A DNA stretch of 8,691 nucleotides from DATEEW01 sp035273665 (GTDB lineage Bacteria > Pseudomonadota > Gammaproteobacteria > Burkholderiales > SG8-39), in contig DATEOW010000157.1 in NCBI GenBank assembly GCA_035273665.1, positions 1 through 8,691 on the forward strand. The letters are read 5' to 3'. The notes under the pieces are model-generated. The model was not told the origin of the DNA, made no database searches, and saw nothing but the letters and a program-made list of their open reading frames with translations. The translations under genes and the position numbers were made by a program. Below are positions 1 to 7,154 of this stretch, piece by piece (within the stretch, counting starts at the first letter, position 1; every line of letters starts with the position of its first letter).

Positions 1-4
1 ACAT
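1..4 (-). CDS. sucD: Start of sucD, succinyl-CoA ligase alpha subunit (only first 4 bases in window)
   Basis: Only an ATG (minus-strand positions 4 to 2) and one following T are present. The call rests on position. A purine-rich AGAGG (15 to 11) lies 6 nt before this ATG, right after the sucC stop codon, and sucD follows sucC in nearly all proteobacteria. The base after ATG is T, which agrees with the usual Met-Ser start of SucD. The alpha subunit carries the catalytic histidine that is phosphorylated during succinyl-CoA to succinate conversion. No protein sequence can be read here, so identity is inferred from context. Confidence 0.5.
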
Positions 5-16
5 GTTGGGCCTCTG

Positions 17-1177
<1,161 letters not shown>

Positions 1178-1205
1178 CGCACCCCCTAAAAGTCACGCGA
1201 GTGTG

Positions 1206-1226
1206 TTTGCGCCGCGCAAAGGCGGC
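1206..1226 (-). promoter_or_regulatory. Alternative hairpins just upstream of the sucC ribosome binding site
   Basis: A 15-bp palindrome centred on 1213 (TTTGCGC, C, GCGCAAA; 1206-1220) can form a 6-bp hairpin with a 3-nt loop. One of its arms can instead take part in a 5-bp GC-only stem pairing 1211-1215 (GCCGC) with 1222-1226 (GCGGC). The two structures exclude each other. They end about 20 nt before the AGGGGG ribosome binding site of sucC, so they could influence initiation, or the palindrome could be a protein-binding site in DNA. Pairing is seen directly; function is inferred. Confidence 0.35.
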
Positions 1227-1258
1227 ATTGACTGAAATCAAGCTGCATCTTCGACCCC

Positions 1259-1293
1259 GCGCACTCCGATCGAAAATCGGACTTACGGTGCGC
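1259..1293 (-). promoter_or_regulatory. Bulged hairpin in the sucC 5' leader (candidate cis-regulatory RNA)
   Basis: Two perfect 6-bp stems stack here. The inner stem pairs 1265-1270 (TCCGAT) with 1276-1281 (ATCGGA) around a 5-nt loop. The outer stem pairs 1259-1264 (GCGCAC) with 1288-1293 (GTGCGC), leaving a one-sided 6-nt bulge at 1282-1287. The 1289-1293 arm can instead pair with 1302-1306 (TGCGC with GCGCA, 8-nt loop), so two exclusive folds exist. The element lies about 80 nt before the sucC start codon. The pairing is seen directly; a regulatory role is inference. The same bases could act as a DNA palindrome for the divergent promoters. Confidence 0.4.
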
Positions 1294-1318
1294 TGCACAA
1301 CGCGCATTTAAACGACCG

Positions 1319-1346
1319 GGTATAGAACAAACAGCAGGCCCTGCAA
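1319..1346 (-). promoter_or_regulatory. Possible sigma-70 promoter for sucC
   Basis: On the minus strand TTGCAG (1346 to 1341) is followed after 16 bp by TATACC (1324 to 1319). The -35 matches consensus only in its TTG, and the -10 matches 4 of 6 bases. It is the best pair I found in the intergenic region for sucC. If used, the sucC leader would be about 135 nt long and contain the hairpins listed separately. This is a weak prediction by eye. Confidence 0.3.
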
Positions 1347-1397
1347 AGCGCGCGAGTTTAGCATGCTGGAGCGCGAATTCGACGGTCAGAGAACGCT

Positions 1398-1418
1398 TAT
1401 AAATTAGCGCGCTAGAAT
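1398..1418 (+). promoter_or_regulatory. glpK promoter region with palindrome
   Basis: Two -10-like boxes, TATAAA (1398-1403) and TAGAAT (1413-1418), flank and overlap a perfect 10-bp palindrome TAGCGCGCTA (1405-1414). No convincing -35 hexamer is seen at the right distance from either. TAGAAT lies only 5 nt before the glpK ATG, and use of TATAAA would give a leader of roughly 14 nt. Neither leader contains a Shine-Dalgarno sequence. The palindrome is well placed to be an operator, but no known regulator can be named from it. Confidence 0.35.
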
Positions 1419-1423
1419 CCGTC

Positions 1424-2908
1424 ATGGCATACGTCCTCGCCCTCGACCAAGGGACTACCAGTTCCCGCGCGATCGTCTTCGATTCAAGCGGCCATGTACG
1501 CTCCATTGCACAGCGCGAATTCGGTCAACATTTTCCGCACCCCGGATGGGTGGAGCACGACGCGAACGAAATTTGGGATACACAGCTTGCGGTCGCTCGG
1601 CAAGCAGTTGTAGCGGCGAAACTCCGCTGCGCCGATCTCGCCGCCATTTCGATCACCAACCAGCGGGAAACCACGTTGCTATGGGACCGAGCCACCGGCC
1701 AACCGCTCGCCCCTGCGATCGTATGGCAGGACCGCCGTACAACCGAGCTGTGCGCTAAGCTGCGCGATGCTGGTCACGAGCGGATCGTGCGTGCCAAGAC
1801 CGGCTTGGTGTTAGACCCTTATTTCTCCGCTACAAAAATCGCTTGGCTTCTCGATCATCTACCGAACGCGCGTCAACGCGCGGAGCGCGGTGAGCTGGCT
1901 TTCGGCACCATGGATAGCTGGTTATTGTGGAAGTTGAGTGGCGGGCGTTTGCATTGCACCGATCCGAGCAATGCGTCGCGCACTTTGCTGTTCAACATCG
2001 TCATCGGCAATTGGGACGAAGAGTTGCTTGCGCTATTTAATATTCCACCGTCCCTCCTGCCCACGGTGCGAGGGTCGAGCGAACCACTCGGCCACACAAG
2101 CGCCGCACTCTTCGATGATTGCGAGATTCCCCTGGCCGGAATAGCGGGCGATCAGCAAGCTGCGCTGTTCGGGCAAGCGTGCCTCCATCCCGGCATGGCG
2201 AAGAATACCTATGGCACCGGCTGCTTCATGCTACTGAACACCGGCAAGCAATTCATTTCGTCGACGCATGGATTGATCACCTCTAGCGCCGCCCACGCCG
2301 AACAATACGTACTCGAGGGTAGCGTGTTCATCGGCGGCGCAGTGGTTCAATGGTTGCGCGACGGATTGGGGATCATTAAAAAATCGGCCGACGTCGAACA
2401 GCTCGCAATGCAGGTGAAAAACACCGAGGGTGTATATTTTGTGCCCGCCTTCACCGGTCTTGGCGCGCCGCATTGGGACCCTCATGCACGTGGCGCCATC
2501 CTGGGGTTGACTCGCGGAAGCACTGCTGCCCACATCGCGCGTGCGGCGCTTGAGTCGATCGCCTTTCAGTCCGCCGAACTTCTGCAAGCAATGGAACGCG
2601 ATGCCCAAATCAATCTGCGCGAATTGCGTGTCGATGGCGGCGCAACAGCCAACGATGCGTTGATGCAATTTCAAGCGGATCTCTTGGGTGTGGCGGTACT
2701 ACGGCCGAAATGCCGTGAGACCACTGCCCTGGGGGCAGCGTATCTGGGTGGGCTGGCAACGGGCGTGTGGCGCAATGAAGAAGAGGTCGCCGCATTGTGG
2801 GAATGCGAACGCGTTTTCGAGCCGACTATCAATCGTGACGAAGCGAACGGGCGAATGACCGCATGGAGGCGCGCTGTAGAACGTGCTAAGCATTGGGACA
2901 TAGCTTAA
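1424..2908 (+). CDS. glpK: Glycerol kinase
   Basis: A FGGY-family kinase that phosphorylates glycerol with ATP to sn-glycerol-3-phosphate in the cytoplasm. At 494 residues it has the usual length, and it aligns from end to end with the E. coli enzyme as I recall it. The phosphate-binding loop DQGTTSSR is at residues 8-15. The glycerol-contacting residues are all present: Arg81-Glu82 in NQRETT, Trp101, Tyr133 and Asp243-Gln244 in GIAGDQQAALFGQ. KNTYGTGCFML (260-270), FTGLGAPHWDP and VDGGATANDALMQFQ complete the ATP domain. The E. coli fructose-1,6-bisphosphate inhibition loop (GKGGTR) is replaced by an unrelated stretch around 225-235, so that allosteric control is probably missing. The ATG has no Shine-Dalgarno upstream and may be read from a very short or leaderless mRNA. 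No glpF, glpD or glpR is next to it. A sugar-nucleotide epimerase starts 19 nt after the stop. Confidence 0.96.
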   Translation: MAYVLALDQGTTSSRAIVFDSSGHVRSIAQREFGQHFPHPGWVEHDANEIWDTQLAVARQAVVAAKLRCADLAAISITNQRETTLLWDRATGQPLAPAIVWQDRRTTELCAKLRDAGHERIVRAKTGLVLDPYFSATKIAWLLDHLPNARQRAERGELAFGTMDSWLLWKLSGGRLHCTDPSNASRTLLFNIVIGNWDEELLALFNIPPSLLPTVRGSSEPLGHTSAALFDDCEIPLAGIAGDQQAALFGQACLHPGMAKNTYGTGCFMLLNTGKQFISSTHGLITSSAAHAEQYVLEGSVFIGGAVVQWLRDGLGIIKKSADVEQLAMQVKNTEGVYFVPAFTGLGAPHWDPHARGAILGLTRGSTAAHIARAALESIAFQSAELLQAMERDAQINLRELRVDGGATANDALMQFQADLLGVAVLRPKCRETTALGAAYLGGLATGVWRNEEEVAALWECERVFEPTINRDEANGRMTAWRRAVERAKHWDIA

Positions 2909-2915
2909 CAACGCG

Positions 2916-2922
2916 AAGGAAG
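2916..2922 (+). promoter_or_regulatory. Ribosome binding site fixing a TTG start
   Basis: AAGGAAG lies directly after the glpK stop. Its AAGGA core is 7 nt before the TTG at 2928, the codon that begins MKVLVTGGAGFIG. No ATG or GTG in frame lies at a better distance, so this site decides the start of the epimerase. Confidence 0.7.
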
Positions 2923-2927
2923 TTGAA

Positions 2928-3836
2928 TTGAAGGTACTGGTCACAGGCGGCGCAGGCTTTATCGGCTCTCATTCAGTAGAAGCTTTGTTGGAACAGGGCG
3001 CCGAGGTTGTCGTTTTGGACAACTTCAGCAACGGCAAGCGCAGCAACTTGCCGAATCACGCTGCGCTGGAAATCATTGAAGGTGATATTCGGGATGTCAA
3101 AGCCGTCAACGCTGCAATGCGCAGCGTCACGCATGTGTTGCATCTAGCCGCTCAAGTCTCGGTACAGGCTTCGGTCACCGACCCCGCAAACTCTTGTGAC
3201 AACAACATCGTCGGCTTTATTCGAGTGTTAGATGCCGCCCGAGCGCAGGGACTTCAGCGTGTGGTGTATGCATCTTCCGCAGCGGTCTATGGCATTCCCG
3301 ACGAGTTGCCGCTGACCGAGACATCATCCACCGCGCCGATCTCTCCTTATGGTCTGGAGAAGTTAGTCGACGATCAATATGCGAAGCTCTATGAAATGCT
3401 TTATGGCCTGACGCCGCTGGGCATGCGTTACTTCAACGTCTACGGTCCCCGCCAAGATCCGGCATCGCCCTACGCTGGAGTTATCAGTAAATGGGTAGCG
3501 GCGCTACAGAACCGCGAACCCGTTCGCATATTTGGCGACGGCATGCAGACACGCGATTTCATCTATGTGAAAGATATCGCCCGCGCCAACGTCATGGCGC
3601 TGCGCAATTCGCACACCGGCATCTGCAATATTGGCACCGGCAATAGCGTGACGCTGATGCATATGCTCTCTGTGCTCGAAGCGGCTGCGGACCGGCGCGC
3701 AGACAAACAATTTGAAGCGGCTGCTCCTGGCGACATTCGAGATTCACAGATGCGGCCCGCCCGTTTAGAAGAAATCTTCGGTCAACAAACGAATACTTCG
3801 TTGTTGAACGGCTTGAAAGCGCTGATCGAATCCTAA
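2928..3836 (+). CDS. NAD-dependent nucleotide-sugar epimerase (UDP-glucose/UDP-GlcNAc 4-epimerase type)
   Basis: An extended short-chain dehydrogenase/reductase of the GalE group, which interconverts UDP-hexose C4 epimers using tightly bound NAD+. The N-terminal Rossmann motif TGGAGFIG has its glycines at 7, 10 and 13. Asp31 in LDNFSNG should bind the NAD ribose, followed by GDIRD (52-56) and LAAQVSV (73-79). The catalytic set is ASSAAVYG (115-122) with Tyr141 and Lys145 in YGLEK. RYFNVYGPRQDP (167-178) and IFGDGMQTRDFIYV (201-214) are the usual sugar-nucleotide signatures. At 302 residues it is shorter than E. coli GalE (338) and resembles the compact bacterial/archaeal epimerases. The substrate cannot be settled from sequence: UDP-Glc/Gal, UDP-GlcNAc/GalNAc or a uronic acid are possible. 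The start is a TTG with a good ribosome binding site. Second gene of the presumed five-gene operon; its product could feed the glycosyltransferase downstream. Confidence 0.88.
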   Translation: MKVLVTGGAGFIGSHSVEALLEQGAEVVVLDNFSNGKRSNLPNHAALEIIEGDIRDVKAVNAAMRSVTHVLHLAAQVSVQASVTDPANSCDNNIVGFIRVLDAARAQGLQRVVYASSAAVYGIPDELPLTETSSTAPISPYGLEKLVDDQYAKLYEMLYGLTPLGMRYFNVYGPRQDPASPYAGVISKWVAALQNREPVRIFGDGMQTRDFIYVKDIARANVMALRNSHTGICNIGTGNSVTLMHMLSVLEAAADRRADKQFEAAAPGDIRDSQMRPARLEEIFGQQTNTSLLNGLKALIES

Positions 3837-3862
3837 GCAGGCGCAGCATTTGCAACAGTTTC

Positions 3863-3883
3863 GGCTGTAGGACCACTTCAGCC
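3863..3883 (+). promoter_or_regulatory. Small hairpin before the glycosyltransferase start codon
   Basis: GGCTG (3863-3867) pairs with CAGCC (3879-3883), with a further AG/CT pairing inside after one U-U mismatch. The structure ends 3 nt before the ATG at 3887. The only Shine-Dalgarno-like bases nearby (TAGGA, 3868-3872) lie inside it, 14 nt from the start. It is too short, and lacks the T-run, for a terminator. A role in reducing translation of the downstream gene is possible but only inferred. Confidence 0.25.
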
Positions 3884-3886
3884 ACC

Positions 3887-4954
3887 ATGAAAATCGCTCA
3901 GATCGCCCCACTGATTGAAAGCGTCCCTCCCAAGTTGTACGGCGGCACGGAGCGAGTCGTCTCCTACCTGACGGATGAACTCGTTCGACAAGGCCACGAC
4001 GTCACTTTGTTTGCAAGCGGCGATTCGCGAACCAGCGCAAACCTCGTGGCCTGCACCGACCAAGCACTTCGCTTGAATGAACGCTGTACGGATGCAACGC
4101 CGCATCATGTCCTGCAACTGGAGAAAGTTCGGCAGCGTGCGCATGAATTCGATGTGTTGCATTTCCATGTCGATTACATCCATTTTCCGCTGTTCAGAAA
4201 CTTATTCCACAAAACCATCACGACGCTGCATGGCCGCCAGGATTTAGCGGACCTTCATCCGCTGTATGCGGAATTCAGGGACGCCCCTCTCGTCTCGATT
4301 TCCAATGCGCAGCGGCGGCCCTTGCAGGACATGCGTTGGGTCGGCACGGTCTATCACGGCTTGCCCTCCGGGACTTGCCAATTTAACGCGCATGCGTCCG
4401 GCGACTATTTCGCTTTTCTGGGGCGCATCTCGCCGGAGAAGCGGCTTGACCGCGCCATACAGATTGCGCGCGCTGTCGACTTGCCGATCAAAGTAGCCGC
4501 GAAAATCGACAAGGCCGACGAAGCGTACTTCCACGAGCGTATCGAGCCCTTACTCAACGACGACCTGGTTGAATTCGTCGGTGAAATCGGGGAAGAGGAT
4601 AAAGGAGAATTCTTGGGGAACGCGCGCGCGCTCTTGTTTCCCATCGATTGGCCGGAGCCTTTCGGTTTGGTCATGATCGAATCGATGTCCTGCGGCACGC
4701 CGGTGATTGCGTGGAATGAAGGTTCAGTATCTGAAATTATCGATCACGGCGTAACCGGTTACGTCGTCGATAACATCGAAGACGCGATACAGGCGGCGAC
4801 CAAGCTCAGCGAGCTGGACCGGGCAACGGTGCGTGAGCGCTACGAACGGCGATTCACCGCCGAAATCATGGCGCGACGCTATGGCGCGCTTTATCGACAG
4901 TTACTAAGCAGGAACGAAGCGCTAGCAACGGCATTGCGTACGCGCGTCGCGTGA
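3887..4954 (+). CDS. Glycosyltransferase family 4 (GT-B fold)
   Basis: A retaining glycosyltransferase that moves a sugar from a nucleotide-sugar donor to an unknown acceptor, probably cytoplasmic since no signal peptide or membrane segment is seen. The N-terminal half starts MKIAQIAPLIESVPPKLYGG with the glycine loop and GGTER at 19-23. VLHFHVDY (90-97) and TTLHGRQDL (112-120) follow. The C-terminal GT4 donor domain shows FLGRISPEKRLDRAI (177-191), AAKID (204-208), and the E-x7-E motif from Glu257 to Glu265 in EPFGLVMIESMSCGTPVIA. GSVSEIIDHGVTGYVV (279-294) is the usual tail. At 355 residues it is typical. The ATG is chosen because the conserved N-terminus begins there, although there is no normal ribosome binding site. 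It is the third gene of the unit and its stop overlaps the ribosome binding site of the next gene, a sign of coupling. Donor and acceptor are unknown; glucan, glycoside or envelope saccharide synthesis are all possible. Confidence 0.9.
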   Translation: MKIAQIAPLIESVPPKLYGGTERVVSYLTDELVRQGHDVTLFASGDSRTSANLVACTDQALRLNERCTDATPHHVLQLEKVRQRAHEFDVLHFHVDYIHFPLFRNLFHKTITTLHGRQDLADLHPLYAEFRDAPLVSISNAQRRPLQDMRWVGTVYHGLPSGTCQFNAHASGDYFAFLGRISPEKRLDRAIQIARAVDLPIKVAAKIDKADEAYFHERIEPLLNDDLVEFVGEIGEEDKGEFLGNARALLFPIDWPEPFGLVMIESMSCGTPVIAWNEGSVSEIIDHGVTGYVVDNIEDAIQAATKLSELDRATVRERYERRFTAEIMARRYGALYRQLLSRNEALATALRTRVA

Positions 4955-4958
4955 GGAG
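4954..4958 (+). promoter_or_regulatory. Ribosome binding site that sets the start of the debranching-type gene
   Basis: A perfect AGGAG begins on the last base of the glycosyltransferase stop codon and sits 7 nt before the ATG at 4966. An upstream GTG at 4951 is in frame but would place this site inside the coding sequence, so ATG 4966 is preferred. The arrangement implies translational coupling with the gene before it. Confidence 0.8.
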
Positions 4959-4965
4959 TGAAGGT

Positions 4966-7143
4966 ATGGTGTTATCCGCGGTCCTGCAAGAGACGGACGA
5001 AGCCGGCGGAGCCATCCTGGTTCCGGGTGTGGTGTCGCTGGTCGAGGCGCAGCGACATACGCTGAAACACGGCGATACCTTCGCGCTGTTTGACGACCAT
5101 GGCGACATTGGAGAAGGGCCGCACCATCCGGGTGGCGTCTTCCATCAAGACACGCGCTATCTCTCGCGTCTGCGCTTTACCGTCGCCGGACGCTTACCAC
5201 TCATGCTGAGTTCCAACGTGCAAAGCAACAACGCAATGCTCAACGTGGACCTCACTAACCCGGATCTGTTCACAAATGGCAAGGTCGTTCTCGCCAAAGA
5301 CAGTTTTCATATCGAGCGGGCGAAATTTCTATGGCAAGGCGCCTGTTACGAACTCTTCACGATTACGAGTTACGCGGATAAACCGGAACGCTTGCGCGTC
5401 GCGCTCGACTACAACGCCGATTTTGCCGATCTTTTCGAAGTGCGCGGGCATCAGCGCAAGCGGCGCGGCACCCTGAGCGTGACAACGAGCGACGCTGAAG
5501 TTGTTTATGCTTATAAAGGCATGGATGGCATCGATCGGCGCACGCGGCTGTGTTTTTCTCCACCTCCAAGCTATCTTTCGGCGCAGCGGGCCGAGTTCGA
5601 AATGCAGTTTGAGCGCAATGAGCGCAAGGTCCTTGCGCTGACAACTCAATGCCTTCCCGACAGCACACAGAACGATCCGCAATTCTTCCGCGCCATGCGT
5701 CAGGTGCGCCGGGAGTTCAATCGAACGCTCGCCCGTGGCGCCCGTCTCAACAGCTCGAACGATGTATTCAATGAAGTATTGAATCAATCCTCAGCCGATC
5801 TTGCGATGCTCAGCACGGATACGCCGCACGGCCCTTATCCCTATGCCGGCATTCCCTGGTTTTCGACAGCCTTCGGTCGAGACGGTTTGATCACCGCGCT
5901 CGAAATGTTATGGCTCGATCCAACGCTCGCGCGCGGCGTTCTGCGCTTTCTGGCTGCCAACCAAGCGACGGAAGAAGATCCTAAAGCCGATAGCGAACCG
6001 GGAAAGATTTTGCATGAGACGCGGCAATGTGAACTGGCACGAACCGGAGAGGTCCCTTTCGGCCGTTACTACGGTTCCATCGATTCGACGCCCTTGTTCA
6101 TTGTGCTTGCGGGCTTGTATTGGCGGCGCACCATGGATCATGAAACGCTCGAGAGGATCTGGCCGAACATTTGCGCAGCGTTGCGATGGGTTGATCGCTA
6201 CGGCGACTCGGACGGCGATGGCTTCGTGGAGTATGGGCGTAAGTGCGAAAGCGGGCTGCGCAATCAGGGTTGGAAGGATGCAGAGGATTCGGTCTTTCAT
6301 GCCGATGGCAGACTTGCACGCGGCCCGATCGCATTATGTGAGGTCCAAGGCCATGTCTACTTTGCTCGATGCCTCGCCGCCGAAATGGCTCGCGCGCTTC
6401 ACGACGAATCCATGGCCCGACAACTTGAGAACGATGCGGAAGCGCTGCGCCGCCGTTTCGAGACCCATTTCTGGGTGGAATCGTTGGGAACTTATGCGCT
6501 CGCACTCGACGGAATGAAAGAACAATGCCGCGTGCGGACTTCTAATGCGGGCCAGGTCCTGCTTAGCGGCATTGCATCGCCCGAGCGCGCCGCTCGCGTC
6601 GCGGCCGGTTTATTCGAAGGCGATTTTTTCAGCGGATGGGGCATTCGCACCGTCAGCACGAAAGAACGCCGCTATAACCCGGCCTCCTATCACAACGGGT
6701 CAATCTGGCCACACGATAACGCGCTTATCGCACTAGGCTTGTCGCGCTACGGTTTTCAAACGCACGCCCTGCGCCTTACCAGCGCACAGTTCGATACCGC
6801 CGCTCGGATGGACCGTCGCCGCCTCCCCGAATTATTTTGCGGCTTCGCACGTAAGCGGCTGAATGCGCCGACGCTTTATCCCGTGGCTTGCAATCCGCAA
6901 GCATGGGCAGCCTGTGCGCCTTTCGCACTACTTCAAGCGTGCCTCGGCTTGGAAATCGATGCATTCTCGAAAACGCTGCGCTTCAAGCAGCCACGCCTTC
7001 CGGAGTTTCTGGAGTGGCTCACCATCCGCGGGCTAAAAGTTGGCGAGAGCAAACTGGATTTAAAACTTCGGCGGCATGGCAGTAGCGTTGCCGTCAGCTT
7101 GTTGGAACGTGAGGGCGAAGCACAAGTCGAAGTATTGATGTAA
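4966..7143 (+). CDS. Amylo-alpha-1,6-glucosidase-type glycoside hydrolase (GDE_N_bis plus (alpha/alpha)6 domain)
   Basis: A 725-residue protein of the COG3408 glycogen-debranching group. The first roughly 260 residues are a beta-rich N-terminal domain like GDE_N_bis, with GDTFALFDDHGDI and HHPGGVFHQDTRYLSRL near the start. The rest is an (alpha/alpha)6 catalytic domain. Its conserved blocks are GIPWFSTAFGRDG (295-307), PFGRYYGSIDSTPLF, DGDGFVEY, GWKDAEDS (435-442) and YHNGSIWPHDNALIALGL (575-592). Acidic residues Asp306, Asp438 and Glu440 are candidates for catalysis, but I cannot assign them firmly. There is no GH13 glucanotransferase domain, so it is not a full bifunctional debranching enzyme. 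No signal peptide is seen, so it should act in the cytoplasm. Cleavage of alpha-1,6 branches is the usual annotation; the true substrate of this subfamily could be another oligosaccharide or glycoside. It is the fourth gene of the operon, directly coupled to the GT4 gene, so one may build and the other trim the same product. Confidence 0.88.
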   Translation: MVLSAVLQETDEAGGAILVPGVVSLVEAQRHTLKHGDTFALFDDHGDIGEGPHHPGGVFHQDTRYLSRLRFTVAGRLPLMLSSNVQSNNAMLNVDLTNPDLFTNGKVVLAKDSFHIERAKFLWQGACYELFTITSYADKPERLRVALDYNADFADLFEVRGHQRKRRGTLSVTTSDAEVVYAYKGMDGIDRRTRLCFSPPPSYLSAQRAEFEMQFERNERKVLALTTQCLPDSTQNDPQFFRAMRQVRREFNRTLARGARLNSSNDVFNEVLNQSSADLAMLSTDTPHGPYPYAGIPWFSTAFGRDGLITALEMLWLDPTLARGVLRFLAANQATEEDPKADSEPGKILHETRQCELARTGEVPFGRYYGSIDSTPLFIVLAGLYWRRTMDHETLERIWPNICAALRWVDRYGDSDGDGFVEYGRKCESGLRNQGWKDAEDSVFHADGRLARGPIALCEVQGHVYFARCLAAEMARALHDESMARQLENDAEALRRRFETHFWVESLGTYALALDGMKEQCRVRTSNAGQVLLSGIASPERAARVAAGLFEGDFFSGWGIRTVSTKERRYNPASYHNGSIWPHDNALIALGLSRYGFQTHALRLTSAQFDTAARMDRRRLPELFCGFARKRLNAPTLYPVACNPQAWAACAPFALLQACLGLEIDAFSKTLRFKQPRLPEFLEWLTIRGLKVGESKLDLKLRRHGSSVAVSLLEREGEAQVEVLM

Positions 7144-7154
7144 AGGAGAAGACA

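Noticed and set aside
1228..1233. TTGACT as a -35 box for glpK
   Set aside because: No -10-like hexamer lies 16-18 bp downstream and it is about 190 bp from the glpK start.
1186..1506. Minus-strand open frame covering the sucC-glpK intergenic region (79 residues from an ATG at 1425)
   Set aside because: It overlaps the glpK 5' end in antisense, has no ribosome binding site, matches no family I know, and covers the putative sucC promoter and leader hairpins.
2231..2674. Minus-strand 147-residue open frame inside glpK
   Set aside because: Antisense shadow of strongly conserved glycerol kinase sequence.
4951..4965. GTG at 4951 as start of the debranching-type protein
   Set aside because: It would place the AGGAG ribosome binding site inside the gene; ATG 4966 has ideal spacing.
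5329..5787. Minus-strand 152-residue open frame inside the debranching-type gene
   Set aside because: No start signal and no recognisable domain; the plus frame is conserved here.
6014..6517. Plus-strand 167-residue open frame inside the debranching-type gene
   Set aside because: Out-of-frame shadow over the GWKDAEDS catalytic block; no family resemblance.
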